A stretch of DNA of 64,000 bases from Margaritifera margaritifera (Eukaryota > Mollusca > Bivalvia > Unionida > Margaritiferidae), in contig JAQPZY010001665.1 in assembly GCA_029931535.1 (NCBI GenBank), positions 4,387,501 through 4,451,500 on the forward strand, in the 5' to 3' direction. Positions 25,998 to 37,746 of this stretch are shown piece after piece (within the stretch, counting starts at the first letter, position 1; every line of letters starts with the position of its first letter). A model generated the notes under the pieces. That model ran no database searches, was not told the origin of the DNA, and worked only from the letters and a program-made list of their open reading frames with translations. A program made the translations under genes and the position numbers.

Positions 25998-26125
25998 AGG
26001 GCCGTCGTAAACGGCGGGCAATACAGGCGACCGCGGGGGGCGTCAAGCCCTGGGGGGGGGGGGGGGGGGCATTTCGAGGAGTTTGTGGTATTTTTTTCCG
26101 AGTGGAGGGCGCGAAAGGCGACGCT
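25998..26125. repeat. GC-rich dispersed-repeat-like fragment
   Basis: A GC-rich island beginning CAGGGCCGTCGTAAACGGCG and containing a run of about 19 G, then GTGGAGGGCGCGAAAGGCGA. Its composition is unlike the surrounding intron, and its start resembles hAT-type element ends (CAGGGCC...). A matching opposite end was not found. Confidence 0.35.
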
Positions 26126-26186
26126 CGCCCGATATTTATATCTGAACGTTTGTAATTTTCAACATCGAGTATAAAGGTAAAAAGAT

Positions 26187-26303
<117 letters not shown>

Positions 26304-28338
26304 GAAGATGTCTCAGAGGGTAGGTACACTACCTCAAAACTTCAATTGAGGATCACAAGCACATACTGATACATACTCCAAGGATATCAAACTTCTATAT
26401 TGATCATATCCGGAATACTTTATTCCAAAGACGAAAAAGGAACCCCAGAGAGTGGGGAGGGGGGGGAGAGACTAAACTGTAAACTTCTGCTTGAACATTT
26501 AAAGACTATATTAATTTTATTGTTCCTTGACTGGCAATAAAATGATATCTCTTCAAATTTTTCATTTGCAGACGATTTTTTAATGTTATTAATCGGTGAA
26601 TTATGTATAATTTGTTTTACCAGATTGCGTATGGTCTTTTCGAAATATGTTTATAATACTGCAGCATTTCACAAACACGTACTAGTGAGGAATTACTACG
26701 TGTATTATTTTGTAGATCTAATGAAATAAGGACAAGATATGATCAGCTGCTATTCTAGGTCAACCTGTGATGAAGTGTATGGGATGTAGGGGATTATTGT
26801 ACTGTCTCAAACACTTATCGTTAGTTGGGTAATTTCTATTATTAGCTTTTTCTTTTACGTGGTCAACCAGTTGTGCTAATTGACATACACATTATGAAAA
26901 CAAAGAACACAAAAAGCACTTTTAAAGAAAAGGACAATTTACATGACATAGGTGGTACTTCAAAAATTCAAGATTTAAATTTCCTTAGTTTGTCCAGTAA
27001 TTTTCACGTCATTTCAATTTTATTGCCAGTCAAGGCACAGTAAACTATATATATTTTAATTATATTTCCACTATTGACTCTAAAACCCATCCATCCTCAT
27101 TCGCAAAGGAAAAATCTGTATTAATGCAACCAAACATGTTAATGTCTACAAACTTATTGCGGTAAATACAATAAATTCACCCCCAAAATCTGATAGAAAT
27201 CTAATCAAAACTTTTCAAGTTATCACAAGTCACTATATATTCCCTACATTTTAGTTCACTTTGTCGAACCGTATCTGTTTGTCCTCCAGCACTCAATGCT
27301 AACCTGTGTTACATACTAATGTGCGATCGCTCCAGTCAACGGTTCGGAGCCATGCTATTGGTCCTGGGTAAAGATTTAAGTAACGTTGATTGATATGGTA
27401 GAACTAATAATAAACCGTTGTGGTTGACTGTATAGATAGTGGTTACTGTGCACTCAATAACTGGTATCATATCTCCTCTGCTTGCACGTAACCAATGTAA
27501 GTAAAATAACAAATGATGATATTAAATGCATGCATATATCGCGACATCTGAGTTGATAAACAAAATATCCCTCAGGCTAAATAATTTTGCATTAGTTTGT
27601 CACCGCGACTGCTATAATGTCGTACTTTGGATATATCGGTGAATGAATATGAGCATATTTGTCAGGCTGTAATGCATTATACCACCTTCGCAAAACATTG
27701 GTCTTCATTCATTCAGTCACTTCTTCTTTCTTTCTTTTGGTCTTCCATTCTTAAAAGTTCATTAGTAGTATATTATGACTGAAACGCTGAAATCATAGCA
27801 TGTACGTTATTAATATTTCAAACGTAATTTATCAAGTATTTAAATTCACCAATTCAAACTTAACCTTTTTAAAGATGTATGGGGGAGGAGGTCTGTTAAA
27901 CAGACACTCTTTTCAGCTGTGACTGACTGTCTGACCGAAATTTTCTCTGTAATTTTAGGCCATTAACATCTCATCAATAGACAGTTAAACACAAGCACAT
28001 TAATGATACAACTAACAATACTTGTTACTGTATTGTTACATATCATTAACGAAATACATTGTTCTTTAGTAGGATACACTGGTAAATATTCTTTGTTACA
28101 CTAGGATGGGAAGTTCAATAGAATCATGTATATATTCGTCCTTTTATGCACAGTGAGTTTATATATAGTTATATGGTGGGGATTTCAGTAGTGTCTATGT
28201 TACGACCCAGGGGCAAAGTTCCTCGTGGATATGGCAATACCACGGGGCATAACGTGGGTGTCTCAGTCTGACATGTGTTGACAATTGGGTCATTTATCAC
28301 ACATGCCAATTTTCAGGTATGTGAGACAAATAACTTAC

Positions 28339-29172
28339 GAGATATTTGAAATTTGCATATAAGTACTCTTACACCATAGCACCACTAACAGGGACGCTTG
28401 AAATTTGTATACAATCACTCCTACACCATAGCCCCACTACCAGGGACGCTTGAAATTTGTATACAATCACTCCTACACCATAGCCCCACTACCAAGAACG
28501 ATTGACATTTGTATAATATCACTCCTACACAACAGTCCCACTACCAGGGACGCTTGAAATGTGTATACAATCACTCCTACACTATAGCCCCACTACCAAG
28601 AACGTTTGGCATTTTTATAATATCACCCCTACACCACTGCCCCACTACCAGAGAGGCTTGACATTTGTATACAATTACTCCTACAACATTGCCCCACTAC
28701 CAGGGACGCTTGAAATTTGAATACAATCACTCCTACACCATAGCCCCACTACCAAGAATGTTTGGCATTTGTATAATATCACCCCTACACCACTGCCCCA
28801 CTACCTAAGAGGCTTGACATTTGTATACAATTACTCCTACAACATTGCCCCACTACCAGGGATGATTGACATTTGAATACAATCACTCCTACAACATTGC
28901 CCTGCTACCAGAGATGCTTGAAATTTGAATACAATCACTCCTACAACATTGCCCCACTACCAGGGACGTTTGACATTTGTATAATATCACTCCTACACTA
29001 TAGCCCCACTACCAGGGACGCTTGAAATTTGTATACAATCACTCTTACACCATAGACCCACTACCAGGAACGTTTGACATTTGCATAATATCGCTCCTAC
29101 ACCATAGTCCCACTACCAGGGACGCTTGAAATTTGTATACAATCACTCTTATATCATAGACCCACTACCGGG
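28339..29172. repeat. 52-bp tandem array, about 16 copies
   Basis: GGGACGCTTGAAATTTGTAT plus ACAATCACTCCTACACCATAGCCCCACTACCA. Two subtypes alternate irregularly: GGGACGCTTGAAATTTGTATACAATCACTC, and AAGAACGTTTGRCATTTGTATAATATCACYC. Copies differ at about 5-20 % of positions. Confidence 0.95.
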
Positions 29173-29390
29173 GACGTGTTGGCACAATCTATACTCATGG
29201 GGCTATCATAGACTCAAGTTTCATGTGTCTAACCTTAACGGTGTACAAGGATTTAAAGCTCATTACACACGTATGTATATAATTACGTACTGTATCTCAA
29301 AATAGCCGCGCTTCTTTGAAAGATCGAGAAACCTTAGGAAAAAGGACACACATACACACACAAAGATATTCTTCTACAATCACATATTAT

Positions 29391-29507
<117 letters not shown>

Positions 29508-30090
29508 ATACCAACCAGCTTGCAACAATGTTATGGATCAGTGATATTTCAACTAATTTGACGCGGAGAAATATCATTTGATAAACACAATAGCGTTATT
29601 TTGCAGTTGAAAAAAGATTGTTGGTGACTTCTAGGATAACATATAATACGTTTAATTTAATACATACATAGACATGTCTCACACCTGACTATTTCTAAAG
29701 AACTTTGAAACTTTTAAATTCTTTCACAATATTTACTGCACGCTTTAAAAAAAGTTCATACCTTTTTCTTTCTTACTTAACATAACCAAAAATACTCGCA
29801 AACTTCATTTCACCTGTTTCTGGAATCTTTCGAAATCAAACTACATAAAATAAACTTGATTTATTTATTTTTTTAAATCCAACATCGCAGATGTCTAGCA
29901 TAGAAAACCGCATATAATGATTCTGATAAAAAAGGACTATCGATCTCAAACAAATAATCCAATACTTTCGCATTATTGAAAATAGATCTATTACTGTCTC
30001 ACATTGTCACTTGTTTCGTTCTATTACTATTGAAAATACATATATTGTTCATTGGTTTCACATTGTTACTTATTTCGTTCTTTTGCTATT

Positions 30091-30092
<2 letters not shown>

Positions 30093-30165
<73 letters not shown>
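30093..30165. repeat. (TA)n microsatellite
   Basis: About 36 TA units in the GPCR intron. Confidence 0.97.
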
Positions 30166-30167
<2 letters not shown>

Positions 30168-30486
30168 GCTCCTTGTCTCACATTGTCAAATGTTTCATTC
30201 TATTACATAAGTACAATATAAATTTCAGAATAAAAAGAAATCCTTTTTAAAAAATTTCCTTTACAAATCTTCTTAAGAAAATGGTCTTTTATTGAATTGT
30301 TGCTGTTTCTCGTTCATTGTTAGGACTGTAGTCATAGCAAAACATTACAAAGTATAAAGTCGACTTGTCCTCATAAATAACAAAACAATAATAATACCTA
30401 ATATTTTAAAGACATTATTTACAATACTGGTAATCATCCCACCACAAAAAGCACGTTCTTATGCTCTATAAAGTTATAGCAATCAT

Positions 30487-30815
30487 GTGGATATTTATTG
30501 TTTGTCTGTTCGTGTTTCTAAGTGTGTCATTGTAAGTATGTGTGTATTTATTGTTGTGTCTGTTCGTGTTTCTAAGTGTGTCAGTGTAAGTATGTGTTTA
30601 TTTATTGCTGTGCCTGTTCGTGTTTCTAAGTGTGTCAGTGTAAGTATGTGTGTATTTATTGCTGTGTCTGTTCGTGTTTCTAAGTGTGTCAGTGTAAGTA
30701 TGTGTGTATGTATTGCTGTGTCTATTCGTGTTTCTAAGTGTGTCAGTGTAAGTATGAGTGTATTTATTGCTGTCTGTTCGTGTTTCTAAGTGTATCAGTG
30801 TAAGTACGTGTGCTT
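30487..30815. repeat. 54-bp tandem array, six copies, open on both strands
   Basis: The unit holds GTTCGTGTTTCTAAGTGTGT and CAGTGTAAGTATGTGTGTAT. Spacing is 54 bp (30508, 30562, 30616, 30670). Because 54 is a multiple of 3 and the unit lacks stops in one frame per strand, it gives a 100-codon frame on + and a 75-codon frame on -. Both are considered incidental. It lies just inside the 5' end of the GPCR gene 2 intron. Confidence 0.93.
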
Positions 30816-30872
30816 TTTCAAGCATGGGTTCTTATGCGTATGTGATTGTGTAATGTGAGTGTGCATACTTAC

Positions 30873-32205
30873 CTAATTGACTTGTGGAAATGACAAAAGC
30901 AGGGTTTACAAGTCCACTATGTTCGGTTGTTTTTGTAAATGGCTTACTATTTGTGTCATGAAAAGGGAGATTTCCATGGGATGAAGTCGACGATTGGGCG
31001 ATATTTTCATGAAGAGTTTCATTTCCATCTAAATTTGCCCATTCTTGTCCTTTTCTGAAAATATAATTTCTGCCTCCAGCATTCAATGGAGATTCGTGCT
31101 CATGTTCGAACGCTTCTTGGCGGGTGTAGGAATCCAGTTTTTCTGAAACCATTTCTTTCAATTCTGAGTTTGTATCACTTTGAACTTTGTTTTCAAAATC
31201 ATGATCATCAGCATTTGACTTGTATTGCTCTTCATCTATTGTTACCTTTTCGGAACCTTTATCGCTGATATCGTCGTTGACACCATTCTCTGTTTGCTTA
31301 ATCTGGTATGCTTCAATGCTTTTACTTTGTGGATCTTTTTTAGAGTCGGAAAGATTAGAAACGTCCGATGTCTTGGTTGCTGTATCACTCTCCGATGCTA
31401 TATACACTTGTAGATCATTTTTTGACTTTTTACAGTTTATGTTATCTGCATTCTCGTTGTTTTTAATCGTTTTACTGGATTTACTTCTGTATTTGATTTT
31501 CCTTATATATTTACTTCGAAACTTATGATGGCGGAATATTTCCTTCGCAACCAGAACATAAAGCACCACTAGCACAAAAGAAGTAATAATAAAAATAAAA
31601 ATCAGAAAAATATTGAAAAAAGCTTGATACGGCGTATCTTTAAATCTGTCTTCAGTGTAGCATTTTGATCCGGTAACGTTTTCATATTTGGTGGGTACAG
31701 AACTTTGTCCGTACAACAAGGGCGCTGGCCAGGACATTAGAAGAGCAAGTACAAGCACCAATCCACAACAGATTTTTGAGGACCTTTCCGTCAATTGTCT
31801 TCCCATCGGAACACAGATTTTCCGGTATCTCTCGATGGATACGAGCATGAGAATTAAAGCAGAAGCGGAGCTGTTAAAATAATTTAGGAACCTCAGTGCC
31901 TTGCACACAAATCTCGCAAAGAACATTAGTGGATGTGTCAGATCGTAAACCACAAAAGGCATTCCTATTGAACATGTGAGTATGTCGACAAACCCTAGAC
32001 ATAAGATGAACACGCGAAGATTGCAGGGTCTTAATTTCAATGCGTACACATAAATCACGTTCAAATTTCCAATAACACCAATGACCATGAGCAATCCAAC
32101 GAAAACAGTACCGCCTAGATACTGTTTGGCTTCTTCGTCATTTAATTCCTGGAGTGATATTACAGAGAAGTTGTCACTACCATTTTGAGTCATGACTATT
32201 TTCAC
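30873..32205 (-). CDS. GPCR gene 2, exon 1 (N-terminus, TM1-TM5, most of ICL3)
   Basis: First coding exon (444 codons plus one base) of a predicted 626-residue class A receptor. The N-terminus is about 30 residues with sequons at Asn8 and Asn12. TM1 is about 31-56 (GVIGNLNVIYVY), TM2 64-88 (LGFVDILTCSIGMPF), TM3 101-127 with Cys101 and ERY (125-127), TM4 144-165, ECL2 has Cys182, and TM5 193-223. A hydrophilic third loop continues to the exon end and makes up most of a loop of about 315 residues, unusually long. The exon ends ...CAATTAG before GTAAGTATG, a consensus donor. Reading through the donor adds 13 codons and a stop, giving a five-TM product. The ATG at 32205 is the first in frame, with TAG and TGA just upstream; Met5 is an alternative. 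It shares ND.E before TM1, 'CSIG/CCIG.P' in TM2 and '..EDR/DS.KDT.Y' in ECL2 with the receptor at 11429-12784. Ligand unknown. Confidence 0.92.
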
Positions 32206-34374
32206 TATGTAACTAGCGATACAAGATATAATAGGTGTTTCTATAAAATACTGAGCTAAGATTTATGACAGCGATATGTAAGTCAAACAGATGGCACTAT
32301 GCCATACATTATTTTTCCCTTTAAAACGAATCCTGTTTAGCACTCGGAAAAAATGAAGTCCTACATGTGCACAGTCTTTGCTTTCACAACCGGATGTCAC
32401 ACAGCTAATGATAACGTGACTGTTAAGAGGTGAATTTTTGAATATATTCCACTCAAATCCCTTTCGGCATAAATTGACCAAGCAAAGACATTTTGACAAG
32501 TGGTTTCAACTTTCAGTGTCCGGTTCATCTCAAGAAAAACAACACGCCCATGTCAAGTTCTGAATTGCTGTCATATGCTCTGTAACGTTGCATGTGTCTT
32601 TTCCCTTCCCTTAATATGTATCTAGAAGTGATGTTACGTCAGTTATGATTTGCATGGTTAGTAACGATTCAATGAACTCTACACGTATATCTGATCACTC
32701 TTGGAGGAGTGATATATTTTCTTTTACTCACAAGTATGCGTCTTCATCCTTACTAAAATTAGCGTCAGGATAATAGACCTGTACTGAAAGAAGACGGTGT
32801 TTTAATGTGCTGTATGTATTATCCGCGGACACAAGGGGGGAAAAGGTAGATGAAATGGTCGATACAGGTGTGAATAGGCACTTAATTACAATGGCTAGTT
32901 CTCCAAAGCACAGGTGTAAACTTGACAAGTCTCCTAAGTGTCCAGTTGACAAAGGTGTCTTGTTCTCGCTTATCACATGGTCACGCTAAAAAAATGATAA
33001 GCAGTAGATACACAAATTCAGGAGAAATGGCAAGTTTAAGACTGAATACCATTCCTGGGAAAATATCCAAACATTTGAATAAACTGTTTGTATGTCCACA
33101 ACTATCACAAAAATCTGTATAATGCGGAAAATCCGTATGTGGTCAACCTTCAATGTCAGGCAGCACAGTTGTATATGAAGCAATCAACTACGATGATTAA
33201 ATGAACCTGGTTATAGCTTGTGTCATCATCATTTGTATCCTGTTCACTAGCATACATTGTCATGTCAAGGGAATCTGTTGAATGGCAAATGTTTGTTCGT
33301 GTTATGAGTAGGCAGTCTCGTTTCTCGCCAACGCACAAATAAAAGAAAACATGAATGAGTCACATGTGTTAAAGTGACATTACTGCTAATGCCTTAGCCG
33401 TAAAGTTCGCACAGTCTTGCCCGAAGGCTAGTTTCATTTAAGTTTCAAAATTGATGACATGTTTGTAAGCCTGCACATATTTGTCAGCAACACACTTCTC
33501 TATGGAAGTTATAGTACATAGCATAACACGGTCATGATAATAAGTATACTACGACATAGTTACAGTACTAATAAGATAAACTTAAGAACAAAAGTCACTA
33601 ATTCATGAATTTTATTGCAAGCATTTATTTACTTTTACATGAGCTTTTAAAACCGATTAAAAACACATTTGTAATTAGGAAAATTTGTTTATGTGGCATT
33701 TGAATTGAGAAGCAAGCTCTTTCAGCATAGCCTATTTTTTATTATTATTATTTTATGTAATATCTCTTGCCAATATTTTAACTATATATAGCATGTTTGT
33801 GTATTTTTGATCTAATTTTGTCTGTGTTATATTGTTTTTCTACGACAAAATTCCTTCCTTGTTTAATATTTGTACGAAAAAATTATCCATAAGCGTGTGA
33901 TCCTTAAGAGAAATAAAGAAATAAATTGACTTAAATAGTTACTTTTGCAAAAATGAGTAAGGAAAACGTGTTTACTTAAAACACGAGCAGGAAAATAAAG
34001 GGATCACCATTTTATTTTACAAAATGGATCGATAAATACACGATAATGAAATAAAGAGGTGAAAATACACAGCCACTATACTCATATAAAGAACGTTTCG
34101 CAACATTTGATTTAACTTTTGTTTGGCAACATCCCAAGGTGAAAAATTCCCCTAAAATTCAAAGTAATGTGGACCAATTTTTTATATCAATGTTTCACGT
34201 ATCCCTGCAAGCACACGCACAAGTGCGCGCGAGGCTTGAGTTCTGCTGCAAACTGTCAAAATGTCAAAATGTACGCCAATAGTGTTTTAGCGTACAAATG
34301 AAACTCAATACATCCAGATATCTGCAAAACTTAAAATAACAATAACGACGAAATACCAGGAAAGATGACCCATC
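32206..34374. other. 5' flank of GPCR gene 2, otherwise unassigned
   Basis: The promoter and 5' UTR of the minus-strand receptor should lie at the left end of this stretch; no clear TATA or initiator was chosen. Open frames up to 82 codons carry no motifs. Confidence 0.4.
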
Positions 34375-34908
34375 ATGGCGTCAGGTCCACATCACAGGTT
34401 ACAAGGCACGCGACTCTTTAGGGAGTCCTTTATGACCGGTCGGATCCACTTTTTTTTTTTTGTACAAGCGAAGTTTCGAGGACACCTGAACACAATACTA
34501 CCTGAAGACGGACACACTGTGGTAACCAGACATGACCAGTTCATGTTGGCTCCAAAACTGGCTGGACGACTATTCATTTTGACTAGTACAGGAGTTTCTG
34601 GTCCGACAACCCTAAATGGGCTTCATGCAGCGGGGCTAAAAGATAGCAGACCCTACGTTGACATGCCATTATCAGACAGAGACGATATATAGTAAGGCTG
34701 AACTTGTCGACAGCAAATCAACGCTAGATGTAGCGCCGGTAGCAAGAATTTTTTTCTTACATAGGAGTCTTGCTTATTTTGTGCAATTCGCATATACGTT
34801 TAAAAATGGTCGAGTCAAAGCATCGAGTCGTAGAGGAGAACGATTTAATGACGTTAATGTCATGGAAAATATGACTAAAATCGCGATCTCAGACACAACA
34901 GAGATATG
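34375..34908 (+). pseudogene. Tc1-like transposase remnant, N-terminal and middle part
   Basis: Two overlapping frames (34375-34692 and 34658-34909) together resemble a Tc1/mariner-superfamily transposase. The first contains TVVTRHDQFM and TTLNGLHAAGLKDSRPYVDM, corresponding to the second helix-turn-helix ('T..NRLHEAGL..RRP'). The second contains ARIFFLHRSLAYFVQFA and NGRVKASSRRGERFNDVNVM. These correspond to the first catalytic region ('VFTDESRF') and the 'GRV.VWRRRGER' region. The catalytic Asp-Glu is replaced (HRSL instead of DES), a frame change separates the halves, and a poly-T run lies near 34450. The copy cannot be active. The C-terminal part appears at 37384-37504. Confidence 0.6.
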
Positions 34909-35593
34909 ACAGACACCAATAAAAGTGTACGCTCTGACCTTTCGAATTCCGGGTCCACTTATGTTTTAGTAGCCTATTAGATAAAGTGTTGCATTTCGTC
35001 ATTGTGAGAGTTATCGTTAGTAATGATATGTTCCTAATGACGCTTTACTCTGTAAGAAACTTGAAAGCTGTGATTTGAATGGGAAACTAAAAGGTCAACA
35101 GAATCTGACATCGTCTCGATGCCCATCAGATCTTCTTATTAGAAGTAGATCTCGATTTTAATCAGATTGATATCACGGAAAGAGATCGAAATGGTAAAGG
35201 TAGCATTATGTTTGGGATTTTCGCTAGAGCGAACACAAAGATGGCTTTCATACAGAGCAGCCTAAATGTGAGACGTTCTTGTTCGGAAATTGTCACCTCT
35301 GAAATGTAAGCGGAAAGCTCTCGATCTTTACCATCTCATGCAAGAAAAAAAACACGGATGTGAATAATGATCATTTTGAACTGTCCTCAAGCCCGTTGTT
35401 GTTCTTACGTCATAACTTAATGACGCACAGTGACTAGATGACGTGTTATCACTAACAGCAACGTAACCAATTGTTTCAGGTTATTGAAACCGAATGGATT
35501 ATTCAATTTTGTCTCTACAAAGCTGCAGGGATAACATCAAAAAATTAAAGTTCAGGTATCTCATTGATTGTTGAAACGTCGTTGTCACGAAAT
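34909..35593. other. unassigned sequence between transposase remnant and LTR-like repeat
   Basis: No gene or clear repeat. A short imperfect palindrome occurs near 35129-35156 (AGATCTTCTTATTAGAAGTAGATCT region). Confidence 0.4.
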
Positions 35594-37053
35594 TGTATCG
35601 TTTATATCAATATGTATATGTGGTCAAAAATGTATTCGGGTTTCGTTTCCGACTAGAGCGTTACTCGGGGGTTGTTTATTTTTTTCGGCTCTAGTTATTT
35701 TGAAATACTGAGCGCGATTCACCCCATGCTGCACGTGCAAATTGCCTGCAGTGAAAACTCACGTACCTAGCTGCTGCGTATATCTGTCACAGCTAGAGTA
35801 CATATAGAGCGAATTCTCTATAAACAAATTACACTACGATGAGTCTTGTCAGAAAGCTTACCTCTTTACGGGAGCAAAACTTCAGCTGTAGAGGTATGTG
35901 AAATTTAAGATTGTATTCTTTATCACTATTCGTTTTATATGACAAAATTGTTTCATATATTAGATGTTTTAGAATTTATTCCAAATTCTACAGAGAGTCA
36001 ATACCTAGGTCATACAACGCCATGATATTAGAAATACTACAGGCTGGTTCAAGTTAGCTATTTGTTGTAACTGAACAGACGGGTATTATTTAATTATACG
36101 CGGCATGCATTGAATGATTAATGTAATGTGTAACGAGACGTAATTCATGTGCGCGCATGCGCAACATATATCAATACAAAAGTACTAACCGTGTCATATG
36201 TACTACACGGTTTAGTTGTTATACTTTTAGCTGTTCCATATGTATGGTTTGGTGGTGTGAAGTCACAGAACTCTGTGTGGTTTCGTGTGACGTGTACGCT
36301 GTGTCTGGTGACGTTGTTTCGGAAGAGTGTACTGGTTTTCTCGATGCGAGGGACCAAGGCTTCTCGACCAACGGGTCTGTGTTAATGTGAAGGCTCTCGA
36401 GGGATCCTTCAACAGGCTGGGAGGGGTGGACCATGCGTGGTGGCTCCTTGACCATGGACTAGAGCGGGTGGAACCGTAGATACATCTTGGTAGTCAAACG
36501 GGCGCCACGATAGTTATATTTATTGCGTGTTCCATTTGATTGTTATCTCAATATTGCTATCTGTGCAAAATTACATTCATTCCCATTTCAATATCGCTAT
36601 ATGTGTGATAGATTCATAATTTCATGCATTCCCATTTCATTTTCGTTATATGAACGATATATTCATAAATTCCAATATCGCTTGATGAATTGATAAATTG
36701 AAGAGTATCATATTGATAAGTGCATAAATCACATGCTTTGGTCACCCTTGGTACTTAATAAGACCTTGTTTATATTGGGGTGTAGATCATATACTCTTAT
36801 TTGTTGATTGGTGATAGGATGCTATTCACGTTTGTTTAAAATTCCATTCGTTAAATTCATCTTTGATTTTTCTCGTTGAGTTACTTGTTGTTGATAGTTC
36901 CATGTTAGGAACTTTATAATTTTCCTTATCTTTTTGTTATAATGGTGTCAGATTTGTTCATCTTTAAATTGCGTTTATAAATAAACATCTTATTAACGCA
37001 GTTGCTTTCGGTGTCTTCACTAATCCAATCCTCACCCGGCTTCATCCTGTGAC
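35594..37053 (+). mobile_element. 1.46 kb LTR-like dispersed repeat, copy 1
   Basis: Closely similar (by eye about 85-90 % in aligned blocks) to 52589-53962 in the same orientation. It begins TGTATCGTTTATATCAATAT and includes CGGCTCTAG, a conserved GCGCGCATGCGCAACAT block, GGGAGGGGTGGACCATGCGT, and about three 55-bp internal repeats (CAATATCGCTATAT near 36540-36680). Close to its right end are AATAAACATC (poly(A)-signal-like, 36980) and CCCGGCTTCATCC. Length, TG start and a late AATAAA suggest a long terminal repeat, probably solo. No target-site duplication was found. Open frames inside it on both strands look incidental. Confidence 0.6.
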
Positions 37054-37383
37054 AGTCGTCGAGTGTTATTTTCAACACCTATCATTTTAAAAGAATTTGT
37101 ATTTCGCGCATCTTGCCGGATGTTCGTCCGCCAAAATATTATCATGGGAAGTATGACCACGATTACCCCGAAGTATCTTTCAATGAGTCGATGTTATTCG
37201 ACTCGCATAGGAAACAGACGAGGATGTTCCGAATGCCCTGAAATGATACCGTTCCTGACACTCTACCACAGCATGAGAACGTGCGCCAACAATTCATAAC
37301 GTGTTACCATATTTGTAAAAATAAAGCCCTATCTCCTTCTGACGAAAGTTTAATTTACATTAATAGCATGCGACTGAAAAGGC

Positions 37384-37504
37384 CAAAGACGTTCCAGTTG
37401 GACGTGCCACAAGACAATAAAATTGCGCGAGTTCTTGACTGGCAGTCTGCAAGTTATCCAGACTTACCATATAGAACATGTGAGGGATATCTTGGAACGT
37501 GAAT
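37384..37504 (+). pseudogene. Tc1-like transposase remnant, C-terminal part
   Basis: RVLDWQSASYPDL in one frame is followed, after a frameshift, by IEHVRDILERE in the next. This matches the third-catalytic-residue signature of Tc1 transposases ('DWP..SPDLNPIEH.W..L'), with NP missing. Together with 34375-34908 it suggests one ancestral transposon copy separated by the LTR-like repeat and additional sequence. Confidence 0.6.
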
Positions 37505-37659
37505 AAAGTGAATCGGCTAAATAATGTCTTGAACATGTAGATTAATATTTTCTACGATAATCCCTGTTGATGCGGTCCTTAGCCGACTACTAACCAGTTC
37601 ATTAGCGCGACAAGTATAACAAAGGGCTTCTCTTTTCCCTCCTCAATCCCCCACCCCCA

Positions 37660-37662
<3 letters not shown>

Positions 37663-37741
<79 letters not shown>
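37663..37741. repeat. (CT)n microsatellite
   Basis: About 40 CT units; the minus-strand Arg-Glu frame is an artefact. Confidence 0.97.

Positions 37742-37746
<5 letters not shown>

Noticed and set aside
30487..30825. 100- and 75-codon repeat proteins on opposite strands
   Set aside because: A 54-bp satellite with a period divisible by three explains both. The region is inside an intron with no start or splice context.
31086..31882. Plus-strand ORFs across GPCR gene 2 exon 1
   Set aside because: Shadows of the minus-strand exon.
36145..36455. Overlapping frames of about 70-78 codons on both strands, with a counterpart at 53082-53363
   Set aside because: They lie within the LTR-like repeat. 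Only a short piece (MVKEPPRMVHPS) is shared between copies, and frames break otherwise.
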